Of a DNA stretch of 64,000 nt, positions 19,040 through 30,963 are shown piece by piece. A program made the position numbers and the translations under genes. The notes under the pieces were generated by a model, which saw nothing but the letters and a program-made list of their open reading frames with translations, had not been told where the DNA came from and searched no databases. This DNA is from Furcasterigmium furcatum (taxonomy: Eukaryota > Ascomycota > Sordariomycetes > Glomerellales > Plectosphaerellaceae), in contig BCIA01000005.1 of assembly GCA_001599815.1 (NCBI GenBank), forward strand, positions 475,088-539,087. The letters run 5' to 3'. How positions within the stretch are numbered: position 1 is the first letter of the stretch; each line of letters opens with the position of its first letter.

Positions 19040-21439
19040 CTACAACTTTGAAAGTATCTTTCCTTCATCTCCAGATCCATGAACAATCTCATCTGTGCGG
19101 TAGTCTGGATTGAAAGTGATCCTATTGAGCGGATTAAGCCGGTGTGCTCGATTGAAAAGATCTTCGTAGACTCGACCATCGTATCGTCCAAGGGCACTAG
19201 ATCAATTCATCAGCTACACACGTGCAATTTGGAGGTTGAGCGAGAATACCTGTCAAGAAGATAATCCGGAAATTTCCAAGAGTCGACGAGTTTAACTGCA
19301 TGGGGGCGAATGGTTGCCATGAGAGCGATGATGGCGGTATCGGCGATTTGATCCGCCTGGTCGTTGGTCACGGCACCTGACCGGACAAAGTCACGACAGC
19401 TCTTGTTCATTGTGTGCAGTGCAAATAGTCGGAATAAGAGCCACAAGACGTTTTTGGTGTCCGGGGGAAGGGTTGTATCGGAGGTCAGGCCGTGGTAGAA
19501 ATTTAACACCAGGAAGGCCTCGGAATAGGCTATGTGAATGTCAGCCCTTTGTCTTTGGTATGTAGGAGTGAGTTGCTCAGGGGCTCATATAACATACCGT
19601 TGCTGACATGGTGAAGATGAACCAGCATGCTATTCCAAGCTACCTTTCGAACCTCAAGAGCATCATATGCCTTGAATGTCTGGTGTGGAGGTGAGAAAAT
19701 ATTCAAAAGATTGTACGGTACGATTTGGTTTTGGACTCACTAGAAAGGCCGCCCGATGCTCAAATGCTTCGACCATATCAGCATTATTGCCCAGCACATC
19801 AAGGGCTTTGGGTGGTCCTGGACGGGTTTGGCACTGCCAGAACCGCAGCAGTGTTTCTTCGGTATGGTTGCCGGAGCGAATTCCGGTAGTTTTCGCAACT
19901 AGCTTGGCCTTCTTGACGAGATATCTCGCCATCTGCTGGGTGATCATCCAGTTGTCACCTTCGACAGTCGGCTTGGAGAGATAATCGGCGTTGAGGCCGA
20001 CCAGACCGCTGCCACCACCATACCCTTGACCGCCCATGGAGCGTCGGCAGATCTCGATACCACCAGCAGCAAGTTCGGTCGAAATACTCTTGAGGCCTGA
20101 AGAGAGAGAGTGCAGATCTACTAGGGCCGTCAAATCTCCCCTATCCTCAATGTCCGAGCGTGTGCGGTCATAGATCTCGCCCATTCGCTGGCCGCCATAA
20201 TGCAGAGCAAATGCTGTAGCAAGAAGAGGGAACAGGCGGATTTGAACGGTTGTGTAGTCTAACACAGAAACCTCAGGGCCTTCCTTGCCGTCATCGGCCT
20301 TCTGTCCGAATTGGCGCCGGATGGCACAGTAACGAATTGCCACTGTCGTGGCTCGAGCAAGAACGAGACGGGCAGCCATCACGATGCTCTTGCGAGCCTG
20401 GCTCCAAATCAGTCCCGCGATAAATGCCAGCAGCAACGCAAGATTGCTCTCAAGCGACTTACATGTGTGAGAGAGCCGTAGACAACTGCCCGGTTCTCAG
20501 GCGCCTGATACGCACCAGTGGCAGGATCCACGGACGAGTAGCGACAAAGCAGCGCCTTGTGAGGAACTCTACAGCATAAATCAGCCTTCAGCTTTTGGAA
20601 CGAAGTAAGCGATCGCTGAAGGTATGATTGACGAACCTAAACTTGTTCATGAGCATGTAGGCGTTGTCCATGGAGGCGTAGCCATATTTCGGCCCGATGT
20701 CGCCGACAACGATGCCATCCAGAGGCTTGTGAGTGTTCATGTCACGAACCTGGACAATGAAGGGATGTGGTCCGAAAGACTTGAACTTGTGGCCTTCAGT
20801 GGCGGGATCCGGGAGCATGAGCTGCGCGATGACGACTGCGTGGTTGGCGGTACGACCCAACGTCCCGTTCCACCACTTTGATGCTGTGAGAGTGGGACTG
20901 TGCAGGACGAACTCCCTCGTGGCTTGATCCCAGGTCGCAGTGGTCTCGATTCCTCGGACGTTGCTACCATGGCCGAGCTCGGTTTGGGCATAAGCCCCGA
21001 TGATGTCCCAATCAGTGCACTGTTTGAGCCAGTACTCACGTTGGGCGTCGTCAGTCTGTTCGCGCAGCGTCTGGCGGAACATGCTGCTATTCAGCTGATA
21101 AGGCGATACCTCATCCACCAGGTATTTGGCCATTTCATGCTCGTCGTGGCTCCAGCCATGCTCGTCCTGCAACTGCCGCATCCGCTTCCCCCTGGCCAAG
21201 CCGAGCATATACCGCTCAGGTCGCGACAGGTTAGGCACAGCTTCCTTTGCAAAAAGTTTGTCTTTTTGGAGGATTTGGAGGATGCGCTCCTGTCGCTCGA
21301 GATACGCGGCGCCCAAGAGGTGGCTCGAGAGGGCTTCGGTGTCCACGGCTGACTGTGCTCGCTCAGCAGCTAGGCTGCTAGGGCCACTGGGGCCGCCCGG
21401 CTTGAGATGGTCTACCCAGTCCTGCTGCTGTGATGACAT
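19040..21439 (-). CDS. Peroxisomal acyl-CoA oxidase
   Basis: Six exons: 20637..21439, 20463..20568, 19741..20397, 19598..19679, 19250..19529 and 19040..19196, giving 694 aa, the normal family length. It catalyses the FAD-dependent first step of peroxisomal beta-oxidation (acyl-CoA to trans-2-enoyl-CoA plus H2O2). Conserved blocks are AYAQTELGHGSNVRGIETTA, ASKWWNGTLG, the flavin-binding GPKYGYASMDNAYM, RAVVYGSLTH/ARKSIVMAAR across an intron, RRQFGQ, RRSMGGQGYGG and the final helical domain. The last exon ends ILSKL, giving a canonical PTS1 (SKL). The exon-6 reading depends on a GTATTC...TAG intron; without it the protein would stop early without the signal. The ATG is at 21439. It is divergent from the AMP-ligase gene and shares its promoter motif. 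Confidence 0.97.
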
Positions 21440-21865
21440 GGTTGGCAATGAATTGAGAAGAGGCGAGCGGATTGCACTGTTTCAACACCAGGAAGTGTTC
21501 CTCTGTTGCCCTACCCGTCACAGTATAATGAATACCACTTATGACATATGTTCAAGCAGAAGCTGACCAAGCTCGGTGCCAAACGCCGAGGCCTGGGGCC
21601 GGGTTTTGAAGGCCACGGCGTTTTCGACCCTGACATTTCTCCACGGAGTCTCGGCGACCACAGGACTCCAGAGGCCTACCACATCACCAAGAGGAGCCGG
21701 GGGGAAGACGAATCACGGGGAAGATTAAGCATCAGACTTATTTATCGAAGTCTCAAAAGGCATTTATGACGGTCCGATACTTGCATCTACGCATCTTCTG
21801 CACTTGTAGTAGTAGTAACTGTTGTTGTCGTTATTGATTGTTGCACTCTAGCACGCATCGTCACC
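21440..21865. promoter_or_regulatory. Bidirectional promoter between acyl-CoA oxidase and acyl-CoA ligase, with shared motif pair
   Basis: GCCACGGCGTTTT (21612-21624) and CCACGGAGTCTCGGCG (21641-21656) lie centrally in the 426-bp gap, in the same order as upstream of the hydratase. A single regulator site could serve both genes. Confidence 0.6.
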
Positions 21866-23911
21866 ATGAGTGTGGCCTCGATATCCTTCGACGCCAATTC
21901 CGCAGGCAAAATATGGGAGATTCAGGCCCAAGATTGGCTTCCTCGCCATGTCGGCTCCAACGTCTTTCCTGACTTCACCGCGTTCCACCGCCTCCTGTAT
22001 TTCGGCCACCTTCAACAGGATAAGGTTCTCGTTCACGACGTGGCAGCTGGTGTCAAGGCCACGGTAGGACGGTATTTGTCCGACATCCTGCACCTCCGCA
22101 ACACCATCTTCACGCGGCTGGAGCCGGCCACCCAGCGCAAGCTCCTCCGTGGCGAGGAGGTCTACATCTGCTTGATGGCCCATGGCGGTTATGAGTTTGC
22201 TGTCGCTATCTTCGCCATTGTGGCCCTCGGTGCTGTTGCCGTCCCGATTTGTAAGTCAAGCCGACGCTCTTTGCAAGAAAATAAACCCCCCGGATACTAA
22301 CGTCGAGTCACAGCCATGACTGCAACTGTCAAGGAGGCTACTTATTTCCGCCGCACGGCTCAAGCATGCGCCATCATCGCCACCTCAGGGTGCATGGAAA
22401 CTTGCACTGAGCTTGCTAGGGTTGTCAGCGCTCAAGAACAGCCCGATTTCTTTGCCATGCCAGCGACTGAGGGTCTAGGCAAACCAAGGATCCAGCTGAA
22501 AGATATGCTCATATCCTCTGATTGGGAGCTTTCTCCGGGTGCTCCCGGCCTTGTCATCTTCACCTCGGGCACTACGGGACCGCCGAAAGGTGCCGTGAAG
22601 AAGCGAACCTTCTACACCGACACGGCTGAGGCACATGCCCGTTGGTGGGGTTTCCGTCCCAACGATGTCATGCTCCACGTGCTCCCCGTCCACCACTCTA
22701 CGGGCCTAAGTGTCACATTTCTTGCGCCGATAATCTGGGGCTGCCGTGTCGAGTTCGGGGCAAGCCCGCGGTTCAGTGCCGCCGCCATGTGGGAGCGTTG
22801 GCTTCAGGGCGACCTGACTCTCTTCTCCGGCGTGCCTACCATGTATCAACGCATGATGCGATACTACGACGACGAGATTGTCGCCAAACGCGGATTGCAG
22901 GAGGCTAGCCGCTATGCAGAAGCTGCCCAAGCGTTCCGCCTTCTACTGTGCGGTACCTCCGCTCTTCCCTTCACCCTCCAGTCCAAGTGGATCAAGCTCT
23001 TGGGTGGGAACAGCCGAATCCTTGAGCGCTACGGAGGGACCGAGTTCACCGGTGTCTTCGGCGTACAGCCTGGAGACATGAACAACCCCGATGTAAGTCG
23101 CCCCTCACATCTGACCAAAGGCTGTATCGTAACCTGTTTGACTATCAGGGATCTGTGGGGAAAGTCCTGCCTGGTGTTGAGGTGAAGCTCTCAGATGGCG
23201 ATGAGGGTGAAATTCTTTCGAAGAGCCCTCACATGTTCACGCAGTAAGTATTCTGCGCCCATGCGAGTGATACCAATGGACTAACCTAGACGCTAGGTAC
23301 CTTCAACAGTCCGACGCAACGGCCTCGGCCTTTGATGCCGATGGATGGTATCGGTCGGGCGATATCGCCCGAAGGGAGGGGGAGTACTACTTCATTCTCG
23401 GGCGCGCATCTGTTGATAGTAAGTATTCCCGCTAGTCTCGTATCATCTCCGTGGAACACGTTCGAATTCCTAACGCACCCAGTCATCAAATCCGGCGGGT
23501 ATAAACTCTCGGCCCTGGACATTGAACGAGAGATCCTTGGGCTGGACTACATCGCGGAGGCAATCGTGGTAGGCGTCGATGACGAAGAGTACGGCCAGAA
23601 GGTCGCGGTCGCCATCATTCCACGTGGAAAGGTATGTTGAATTTAGTCACAAGTGCACGCAAGCTATCTCGTGCCTGTCAGGACTAACCATAACATAGAA
23701 AGCCGGCCAATCCATTACCATTGAGAAACTCAGAGCCGATCTTCGGTCCCGACTGTCTGCCTACAAAATGCCGCGGATGCTCCGGCTGGTCGAGGACTTC
23801 CCCCGAACGCCGACGGGTAAGGTTGTCAAGGTCAGTGTTCGTGACACCATGTTTCCTCGAACGGGTCATCCAGAGATCCAGGAGTACAACCCCAGAGCAT
23901 CCAAGATATGA
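21866..23911 (+). CDS. AMP-dependent acyl-CoA synthetase/ligase, SKI C-terminus
   Basis: Six exons: 21866..22250, 22314..23092, 23149..23243, 23297..23418, 23483..23631 and 23699..23911, giving 580 aa. It would activate a carboxylic acid to acyl-CoA via acyl-AMP. Visible motifs are the P-loop FTSGTTGPPKGAV, the RYGGTEF block, GWYRSGDIARREGEYYFILGRASVD-type hinge sequence (split by an intron), KSGGYKLSALDIE and the catalytic-lysine motif RTPTGKVVK. The overall plan resembles malonyl-CoA synthetase/ACSF3-type and fungal pathway-specific ligases. The last residues ASKI form a plausible PTS1 variant, placing it in the peroxisome with the SKL oxidase. It probably supplies the substrate for the oxidase encoded divergently from it. 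The native acid is unknown. Confidence 0.95.
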
Positions 23912-24285
23912 ATAGGGGTTGAGAATAATCCTCTTGTAAATACGTATCGCCTCTGTTTGGCATTTCGTTCATATAGATAGGTAGAAAACCACGCATTACA
24001 TTACAACCGAGTAACAGTACCAGAAAAAGATGGCTATGTGATGAACAGGGTAATGTTGAGTCAGTCCAATATGCCAAAGGGAGCAGACAGAAACATATCG
24101 CTCCCGAACAGGAGACTGATGCTCTCCTCGACTACTGTTGTTGTGCAGGACTGACGTGTCCAAAATAACGCTACGATCGTTTTCATGGCGGACTTCGCGG
24201 ACCCAGGACAGATGTTGATAATGATCTTGAGTTTACTGTCCATTCTACTTCAAAAATGTATGCCTCCCTAGAAGGTCTATTTGAA
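23912..24285. other. Convergent 3' region between ligase and regulator
   Basis: Only 3' flanks of two convergent genes are expected here. I see no credible gene or structured element. Confidence 0.5.
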
Positions 24286-27200
24286 TCAGCTGTCCCCACC
24301 CGCATGGGTGCAGTCCGGCGAGAGGTCACACCCCAACGACAAATCTCCAACCAGCATAGACCGTATCCAATCATCGTCGCTATCGTCGAAAACACATTCA
24401 TCTTCATGCCCAAGATCAAGCATTGGGCTTCGAATTTCTGAACAATGTGCTTGACGCGACAAAGTGTCACTCGAGCCCATTCTCTCTTGTCTCTGGGCTG
24501 TTGCGGGGACGGGCAGCATATGACCACGGAAAGTACCTTGGTCAAGGGCCAGACATGGTTCCAGGGACGTTTCTGGTGCTGGAATCTCGCTCTGGCTTCT
24601 GACTGACTGCATATCGTGAGCCTCCATTTGCAGAGTCTTATCGAGAGAGATCGGATGCAAGTCGACTGGAGACACTGAAGTTCCTGCGTCGCAGAAATCC
24701 CCGATTGCACCACCGACGTCAACGTGGGTGTGTGAAGTTGAATGAGGCGGCGATGGCTGCTGCAGCTTACGCGGCCATGCCGCCGAAGTTGCGGGAGGGC
24801 TGAAGGACTGCTCGCCTTCAACTTCCTGTTCTGCGAGGAGATGGTGCAGCACCTCGACATTTCCCGCGGACTCCCTGTTAAAGAGCAAAGATAGCACATT
24901 CCGCTCATGCGAGGATCCGCCCCAAGCGATTTTATGGTTTAGGGCCACAACCAGACCGGCGTAAATCTCTGGCTTCCATACAAAGAGATCACCCCAGGTG
25001 GACACACTAGGAGCTTCGCGCGTGTGCCCATCCCGTGCTGAGGAATCAACAAAAGTTTCGGGCGTAATGGCATGCCGTAATGCTTGTGGAACAGACTTGA
25101 TGATGTCCATTGCCGTTGCTGTGATGACTTTAACGTCTTCAGGGAAACGGGACCTCAGGGATTTCATGATCCTTGGAAGCTTGTCCAAGTGCCTCGAACA
25201 TGATACTCTAGCGGTGGGCACCTTGGTAAGCGACGAGGATGTGCTGAAGAAGGGGGAGCCTGGAGCCAAGATACTCGCATCTAGGAGATGCAAGAACAGG
25301 GGTTGAACAGTACATGATACACTAGGGAGTCTTCATTAGCAATAATCCGCGTCCATACTGAACGCCAATGCCACGTACACTGCGTTGGGGAACTTGTCCA
25401 GATAGGCACGCCGCGAACAATCTCCAATGCGGTTGGACATCTCTGACATGATCCATGAGAGTTCAATCTGGAGGTCGCGAACATCGGGGAAGACTGGGTT
25501 GTTGCCGAGAAATTGCACGAACGGGGTCGATGTAGAATGCAGCGGTATCTCATGGTGGCAAAGTGCCAGCATTGCGGAACTGAAACTGTAAGAATCTGCT
25601 GGAGCGCCACAGACCACCAAATTAATCAAGCATGAGACTTACTGGTGGTGGATGTACATCAAGTTGATGCACAAGCCAACAGGGTCAACGTCTGATGACT
25701 TCTCGCCCCTGCTACACTTTGTCCTCGATTGCGAGATTTGCCAGCCGGGATCAGAGAAAAGAGATGTAGCGTGGATGTGCCATATTTTCAATCCTGCCTT
25801 GCAGTCCTGAATTTCGTGCCTTTGTCTCCCTAGTTTTGATCTGCTTTTGCAGGCCGGTCTGTCATCCTGTGGATAGACTATCGTCAGAACCTTTGCTAGA
25901 AGGGCGCAGAGTTCAACCATCTGCTCTTGGGCTTCAGTAAGTTGCTGCTTTGTCTCAGCGCTGTAGACACGAGATCGACCGATCTCGTGAGAGAGATCGG
26001 CGCGGGAGAGGACAGGATAGCCATGCGCCTCAGACTCGGCATGGGGAATCATGAGGGCCCTGCGGGTGTACAGAGAATGAATACAATCGCAGAAGCGACA
26101 GCACCACCATATGCGCCTGAGCGTGCTGTGCTTCATCCGCTGATCTGGGCGACTTCGCGATGGCACAGACGGAGAGGAGGACTCAATATGAGCCCCAGCG
26201 TCCTTCCCGTGTTGGATTGCCCGATACAGCCACGTCATGGCTGGCCTGCTAGGCCCTTGGGGAGACCAATGTGCCAGCAGTAGACAGACCTGTGCAAGTG
26301 ATGGCGACGATGGCTCAGTTTCCAGGTCGTAAAGGAGCTGGCACGATGTTAGTAGAGCTAGGGAGTATAGTAGATGCAACTGTTAAGACGTGCTTTCGTT
26401 TTCCGAAACAATTTATCCTTCGCTTGCTGTGCAGTGGCGTAGCCCATGCCATGAATGATGTCCTCTGAGACGTACTAGGAAGACCGAGGTGGTTAGGTGC
26501 ATGAACACTTTCCACCATGGGACGCCATTTTGACTTACATTGCATGACGAAAAGAGCATTGCCTGAAGCAGGACAACCGGGACAGGGGCGGCAAGCACAT
26601 TAACCCGAATCGCGGTCTCATCGTAGGCAGACCAGAAGCTGGCTTCATCCACCACAGGTAGCACCGGGTGGACGTATCGAAAGTACGACCTTAGCAGTTC
26701 GTCCATGAAATGTTTGTCGGGCACTTTGAAGCAGGCTTGGGATTCGAGGAAGCTGACATCGTCCGGCGGCATGCTGGAGAGATTCGTGACGCGAAGGAAG
26801 TGGTAACATGCAAAAGTGATCTCTGGCCGCATGCTCATTTGGTGAAGATCTGGGGGACAGGGCCTCGTATCTGACGAGTCGGGCGTGTCGATGTCGTCAG
26901 CCATCGCGGCGAATGAGCCGCTGTCATCCGCGTCACATGCCTGCGGCTCCAAGACTACCATATCAGGCTGGGGAGTGGAAGGCTTTCTATGGACGTGTCA
27001 GCCCATGGTCTGGTGCGGCCTCTGATGGCATTCGGGAGGTTGATTGTTATTCTTACCTGTGTTGATGCCTTCGTCTAGTCACGACACACTCCTTCTTATC
27101 CAAAATGCAGTTGGTGCACGCCTTTGGTGTGAAAGCTACGTCACACCGGACCTTGCGTGCCCGACAAGATAGACATGCCCTGGAGAGAAGGAAGAGTGAC

Positions 27201-27347
27201 GTACGGTTAGGTTTGAGCTCAGCACAACTCAGGGATCGAGTTTCAGTGGCGTACTCACTTGGGCGACCTTTTTCGGGTTACTTGGCACATTGCCTTCGGC
27301 AAGTGGTCGTCGGTCGTGGTCGGCATTTCAGAACCCTCGGGTTCCAT
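24286..27347 (-). CDS. Zn(II)2Cys6 fungal transcription factor
   Basis: Seven exons: 27259..27347, 27057..27179, 26539..26986, 26394..26474, 25643..26337, 25359..25585 and 24286..25280, giving 885 aa. The zinc cluster (cysteines 32, 35, 42, 51, 54, 61) is encoded by exon 2. The fungal-specific regulatory domain follows (SYFRYVHPVLPVVDEASFW, VLLQAMLFSSCNYVSEDI, HWSPQGPSRPAMTWLYRAI, RRIWWCCRFCD), then a long low-complexity, acidic C-terminus likely to activate transcription. Intron 4 needs a GC donor (AAA|GCACGT): it joins FRKTK to LLYDLETE exactly as the family consensus demands, while the only GT choice shifts the frame. If the GC donor is not used, the gene would be frameshifted. It shares a promoter carrying the CCACGG motif with the enoyl-CoA isomerase, so it is the leading candidate regulator of the beta-oxidation group. 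Confidence 0.9.
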
Positions 27348-28117
27348 GGTCAACAGCCGGCACGGCAATTGATTTGACGGGGCGAGTGCGAGGCGAGTGT
27401 CTGCTGCTTTAAGGAGGGCCAGACGGACATGGAGTCGTGTCAAAATAGGACATGTCACGATCTGCTGGCGGTGGCGGCCTACCTGGAGGCAATACACGCG
27501 CGCGCACTTACAGAATCCATTTCCCACGGAGATATTTCTATGTGGGGCGTAGCACCTCTAAACGCCGAGGACTCCGCCAGGCGGGTGGTGGTTTCGGAAG
27601 GTGGACGGGTGCCATGTTCCGAATCATTGTGGGTAGTAGTATTATCAGCCGGTGTTCCCTCTATGAGTTGTTGCAGAGACACATCCACAGACAACACTCA
27701 TTTTGCCCCAAAGACCCAGCTACGGAGTCACAAGAATAGCCGAACGGGTGACTCAGATCGTACCTCATCCCGTATCCCCAAGATTTCTTGCGGGACGAGG
27801 CCGCGGGCATCTCCGGAAATGGGCAAGGCACCGGCGCCGAGGCAGCGATCGTTCACTAGATGTGGCTGTTAGCTCCAGGGGTAGTGGCAGCCAGGCTAAA
27901 CTCCACGGCGATTCGCGAAGAAGCTGCAGATTTCTCTACCTAGACATCTTGCCGGTGGCAACCCCTTACTTGCCTTGACTCTATGGCTCCAACGGGCCAA
28001 GGTTAAAGGATTCCATACCGGCATTGCTATCCCATTGACCTTGAAGGACCAGCTAGCCATTAACACTCCTGAAAGATTGGTGAATCGGGTAGGCCCCCAA
28101 GAACCAAAAGTGCAGGC
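27348..28117. promoter_or_regulatory. Bidirectional promoter between regulator and enoyl-CoA isomerase, with shared motifs
   Basis: CCCACGGAG at about 27524-27532, the reverse-strand word GGCGGAGTCCTCGGCGTTT at about 27561-27579, and CTCCACGGCG near 27901 all match the words in the hydratase and oxidase/ligase promoters. Several short open frames here lack coding character. Confidence 0.55.
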
Positions 28118-29008
28118 ATGGAGTATGGTACCGAGTCTGTCATCGATGTTGAGTACAGTGGGCGCTTCGCAATTCTCACGATCAACAAGCCAAAGAAGCT
28201 CAATGCCCTATCCCGCATGCAGTACTACGAGCTGGCGCAGAAGTTACGCGAGGTTGCCGCCCATGACGAGGTCTACGTGACCGTCCTCCTGGGGAAAGGC
28301 CGCTTCTTTTCGGCGTAAGTTTAACCTGAAAGCAAGCCAGGGTCGACCACCGAGGACGATGCTGACTTCCAGAGCAGAGGTGTCGACGTGGGCATGCCTC
28401 GTGCAGCACCATCCGAGAACAACCCCGATCTCCACAAGGAGTACCTTACCGGCCTCGTCCCGTTCAACCTCAATGTCACCCGCGCGTTCAGCACGCATCC
28501 CAAGATCCTGGTCATCGGCCTAAACGGCCCTGCGGTGGGCATGTCCGCAGCCGTGATCGCCCACGCCGACTTCATTTACTGCGCACCCCACGCGTTCATC
28601 TTCACACCCTTCTCCTCCCTAGGCCTGGTGGCCGAGGGCGGCTCGTCTCGCACTTTCGTGCAGCGTCTCGGGATTGCTAAGGCAAAAGAAGCACTGATCA
28701 TGAGCAAGCGCATTTCCGCTCAAGAGCTAGAGCGCTGCGGCTTCGCCAATGCCATCCTGGACGTCAAAAAAGGAGAGGATCAGTTGTTCAGGGAGAAACT
28801 GCTATGTGAGATTCATGAACGGCTGGGGGAGCATCTGATTGGGGAGAGCTTAGTGAGGATTAAGAGTTTGATGATGAGGCCTGAGGCAGACGTGATGGAC
28901 CTGCAGAACATGGCTGAGGCTTGGGAGGCCATGGATCGGTTCCTGACAGGCGTTCCTCAAGAGCAGTTCCGGAAACTTGCCAGTGGCGAGAAGAAGCACA
29001 AGCTGTAG
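28118..29008 (+). CDS. Enoyl-CoA isomerase/hydratase (Delta3,Delta2-type), HKL C-terminus
   Basis: Exons are 28118..28314 and 28378..29008, giving 275 aa. The crotonase fold is shown by RFAILTINKPKKLNALSR, the oxyanion-hole motif FFSAGVDVG (formed across the intron), VIGLNGPAVGMSAAVIAHAD and PFSSLGLVAEGGSSRTF. The retained glutamate in VAEGGSS fits the catalytic acid of fungal enoyl-CoA isomerases. The intron acceptor giving SAGVDVG is the third AG in the cluster; earlier AGs break the frame. The protein ends KKHKL, and HKL is an accepted PTS1 variant, so peroxisomal location is likely. It would shift a double bond so that an unsaturated acyl chain can continue through beta-oxidation, complementing the oxidase and hydratase encoded nearby. 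It is divergent from the third regulator. Confidence 0.94.
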
Positions 29009-29175
29009 TGGTGGCAGCTAGGAAGCAGTAGATAGATATCCAATACATACGAGTTATCTGAGAAGCCGCTCACACTCCTCCTTCAGTTAATCACCTTAGA
29101 TGTAAAGGGGGGCAGTATCTCGAATGTTTCCCTTTCTTATAGAAAATCCAAAGTTATTTTCGCACAGATACCTAG

Positions 29176-30219
29176 CTACAGTTTCTCCCCGGTCCCCCTG
29201 TTCGCCAAATTCCGAGCGGCCGGGAGAATCATGTTGACATGGCTAGCAACTGCAACCAGGTCCATCTCCTGGTCCAGGATCATTACTTGCAAGTCTAATC
29301 GTCCGTTATGAATCTTTCTTGCCATGGTTCTTAGAAACAACCACTCCACGCCCTCCTCAGGCAACGACTTCTTAATATCCAGATTCATCGCCAACGTCGG
29401 ATACCAGAAAACGTCTTGCCTCAAGAAAGGCGCAGTCTGTTCGTCACCCTCCCCAGGAAACAACCTCCACCCCTCGACAACATAGGGCTTTGCATCAGCC
29501 ACCAGGGGCAAGGAGACATTGGTGAAGCGCTCCCCGCTGGACAAACGTACCCAGGCGTCTTCCAGCCCCTTCCGCCCAGGAACCCGGGGGTAATACGACT
29601 GAAACGCCCTTTCGACTGAACGGACAAATCCCAAAGAGGCTAGATGGGAAATTTGGATGCGAGATGCCTCAGTTGCCCAGAATGGGTCTTTGCCACCGGG
29701 CAGCTCCTGCAGATCGACGGGGGGTGGCGCTGGAAGAAGCTCCCAGCCAGTAGAGAGAGTCAGTCCTCGCTCGCTGGAAATGTTGGAATTCACGAGATAG
29801 GCAACGACCAGCTTGCGTGATTTGGAGGTGATGAAGGGCTCACTCTGTCGCAAGTTGCCCTGATACAGAGTTGCATGAAGCGTAGAGACATTGCGACCTC
29901 TCTTGACGTCTTCTATGATGATAATAGCCTCGCCGACCACGGTGCGGTTGATGTACTGGAACTGGGCTGAGATGGTGTCCTGCTGGCCTTTGTTTAAGAG
30001 GTGTTGAAAGGTAGTTTGAAAGATGACGCTCGCGACATAGCCGCCGTTAGGAACTGGGACGTCTCAGTCCATGTTCCCGTTTTCTCAAGGGGCCTTCGAG
30101 AGAGTAAACTAACCAGCACCGACACAATAATCCTGCAAGAGGTTGGCTCGGTAGGTATCACTTGCGACTCTGGTGACACCTGTGGCTTTGTCGAATGGCA
30201 CGATAGACGAGGCTGCCAT
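29176..30219 (-). CDS. Acyl-CoA thioesterase-like (double hotdog) protein
   Basis: Exons are 30114..30219 and 29176..30053 (60-nt intron with GTTAGT donor), giving 327 aa. Two tandem hotdog domains are expected in this fungal thioesterase-like superfamily. The first is recognisable from GAVPNGGYVASVIFQ (joined across the intron) and QFQYINRTVVGEA, the second from EGVEWLFLRTMARKIHNGRLDLQVMI-type sequence and a terminal SHVNMILPAARN. It would hydrolyse an acyl-CoA to free acid and CoA, releasing the end-product or freeing CoA. The final residues are EKL, which is not a convincing PTS1. It is tail-to-tail with the isomerase gene and head-to-head with the MFS transporter, sharing the motif-bearing promoter. 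Confidence 0.9.
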
Positions 30220-30963
30220 GATCTTCGCAAGTAGCCACTTAGTTCGCAGACAGGGATAGGTACTTAGTTAGGTTGGGTATGATGTTGCGAGGGCTGGAGG
30301 ATAGATTGAGACTTCCAGCATCCCCCCTCTTGGAAGCATGGCGTGCATCGTATTTTGTCGGCGGATAAAGCCTGAGTTGAGCGAACGGCTGAAATCCCAC
30401 GGAGATCCCACACGAATACATATCACCAAACACCACGGCATTTTCCGGTGCTTGTTTTCCCCCTAGAGAACCGTGCCCAAATATCACTCCCTTTCTGATA
30501 CCTAAACTAGGTTGCGAAGCAGGAATCCGGGGTCTTTGGACTTCCCACAGCATCAATGAGCTCTTACGTTCGGACTAGGAGGTTTTCTAACGGCGCTTCG
30601 GGCAGCACTGTTATCAAAGTCCGAGCAGATTTCGCCGGGGCGACTTTTCTCTAGCGGCGCCATGCCCGGCCACCAAACCCCGTGGGATTGGTGTTGATGG
30701 GGAAATTCGGCGCTACTTTGGGCCTAAGGAATACCAGGTGAAGGATCTGAGGTTGCAATCGTGATCTCCTCCAATCCGGGGAAATCTGGAGCAGAACGTG
30801 GGGAGAGTACGACGAGTGCCCTCTCCGTCGTGTCATTGTTGTACGTATAAGTTGACGTCGCCTTTCCCGAGTCTTGCTTAAAAGTCTGTTTCTCAGTCAG
30901 AGCTCAGCTATCACCTTCAGCTCCAACATCGCTTATCTACCATTGTCGTGCCTTGCACCTGTC
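30220..30963. promoter_or_regulatory. Bidirectional promoter between thioesterase and MFS transporter, with shared motifs
   Basis: CCCACGGAG (about 30397-30404) and ACCACGGCATTTTCCGG (about 30432-30448) lie within 50 bp of each other, matching the CCACGGAG and CCACGGCGTTTT words found in the other three promoters of the group. No gene is seen. Confidence 0.55.
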
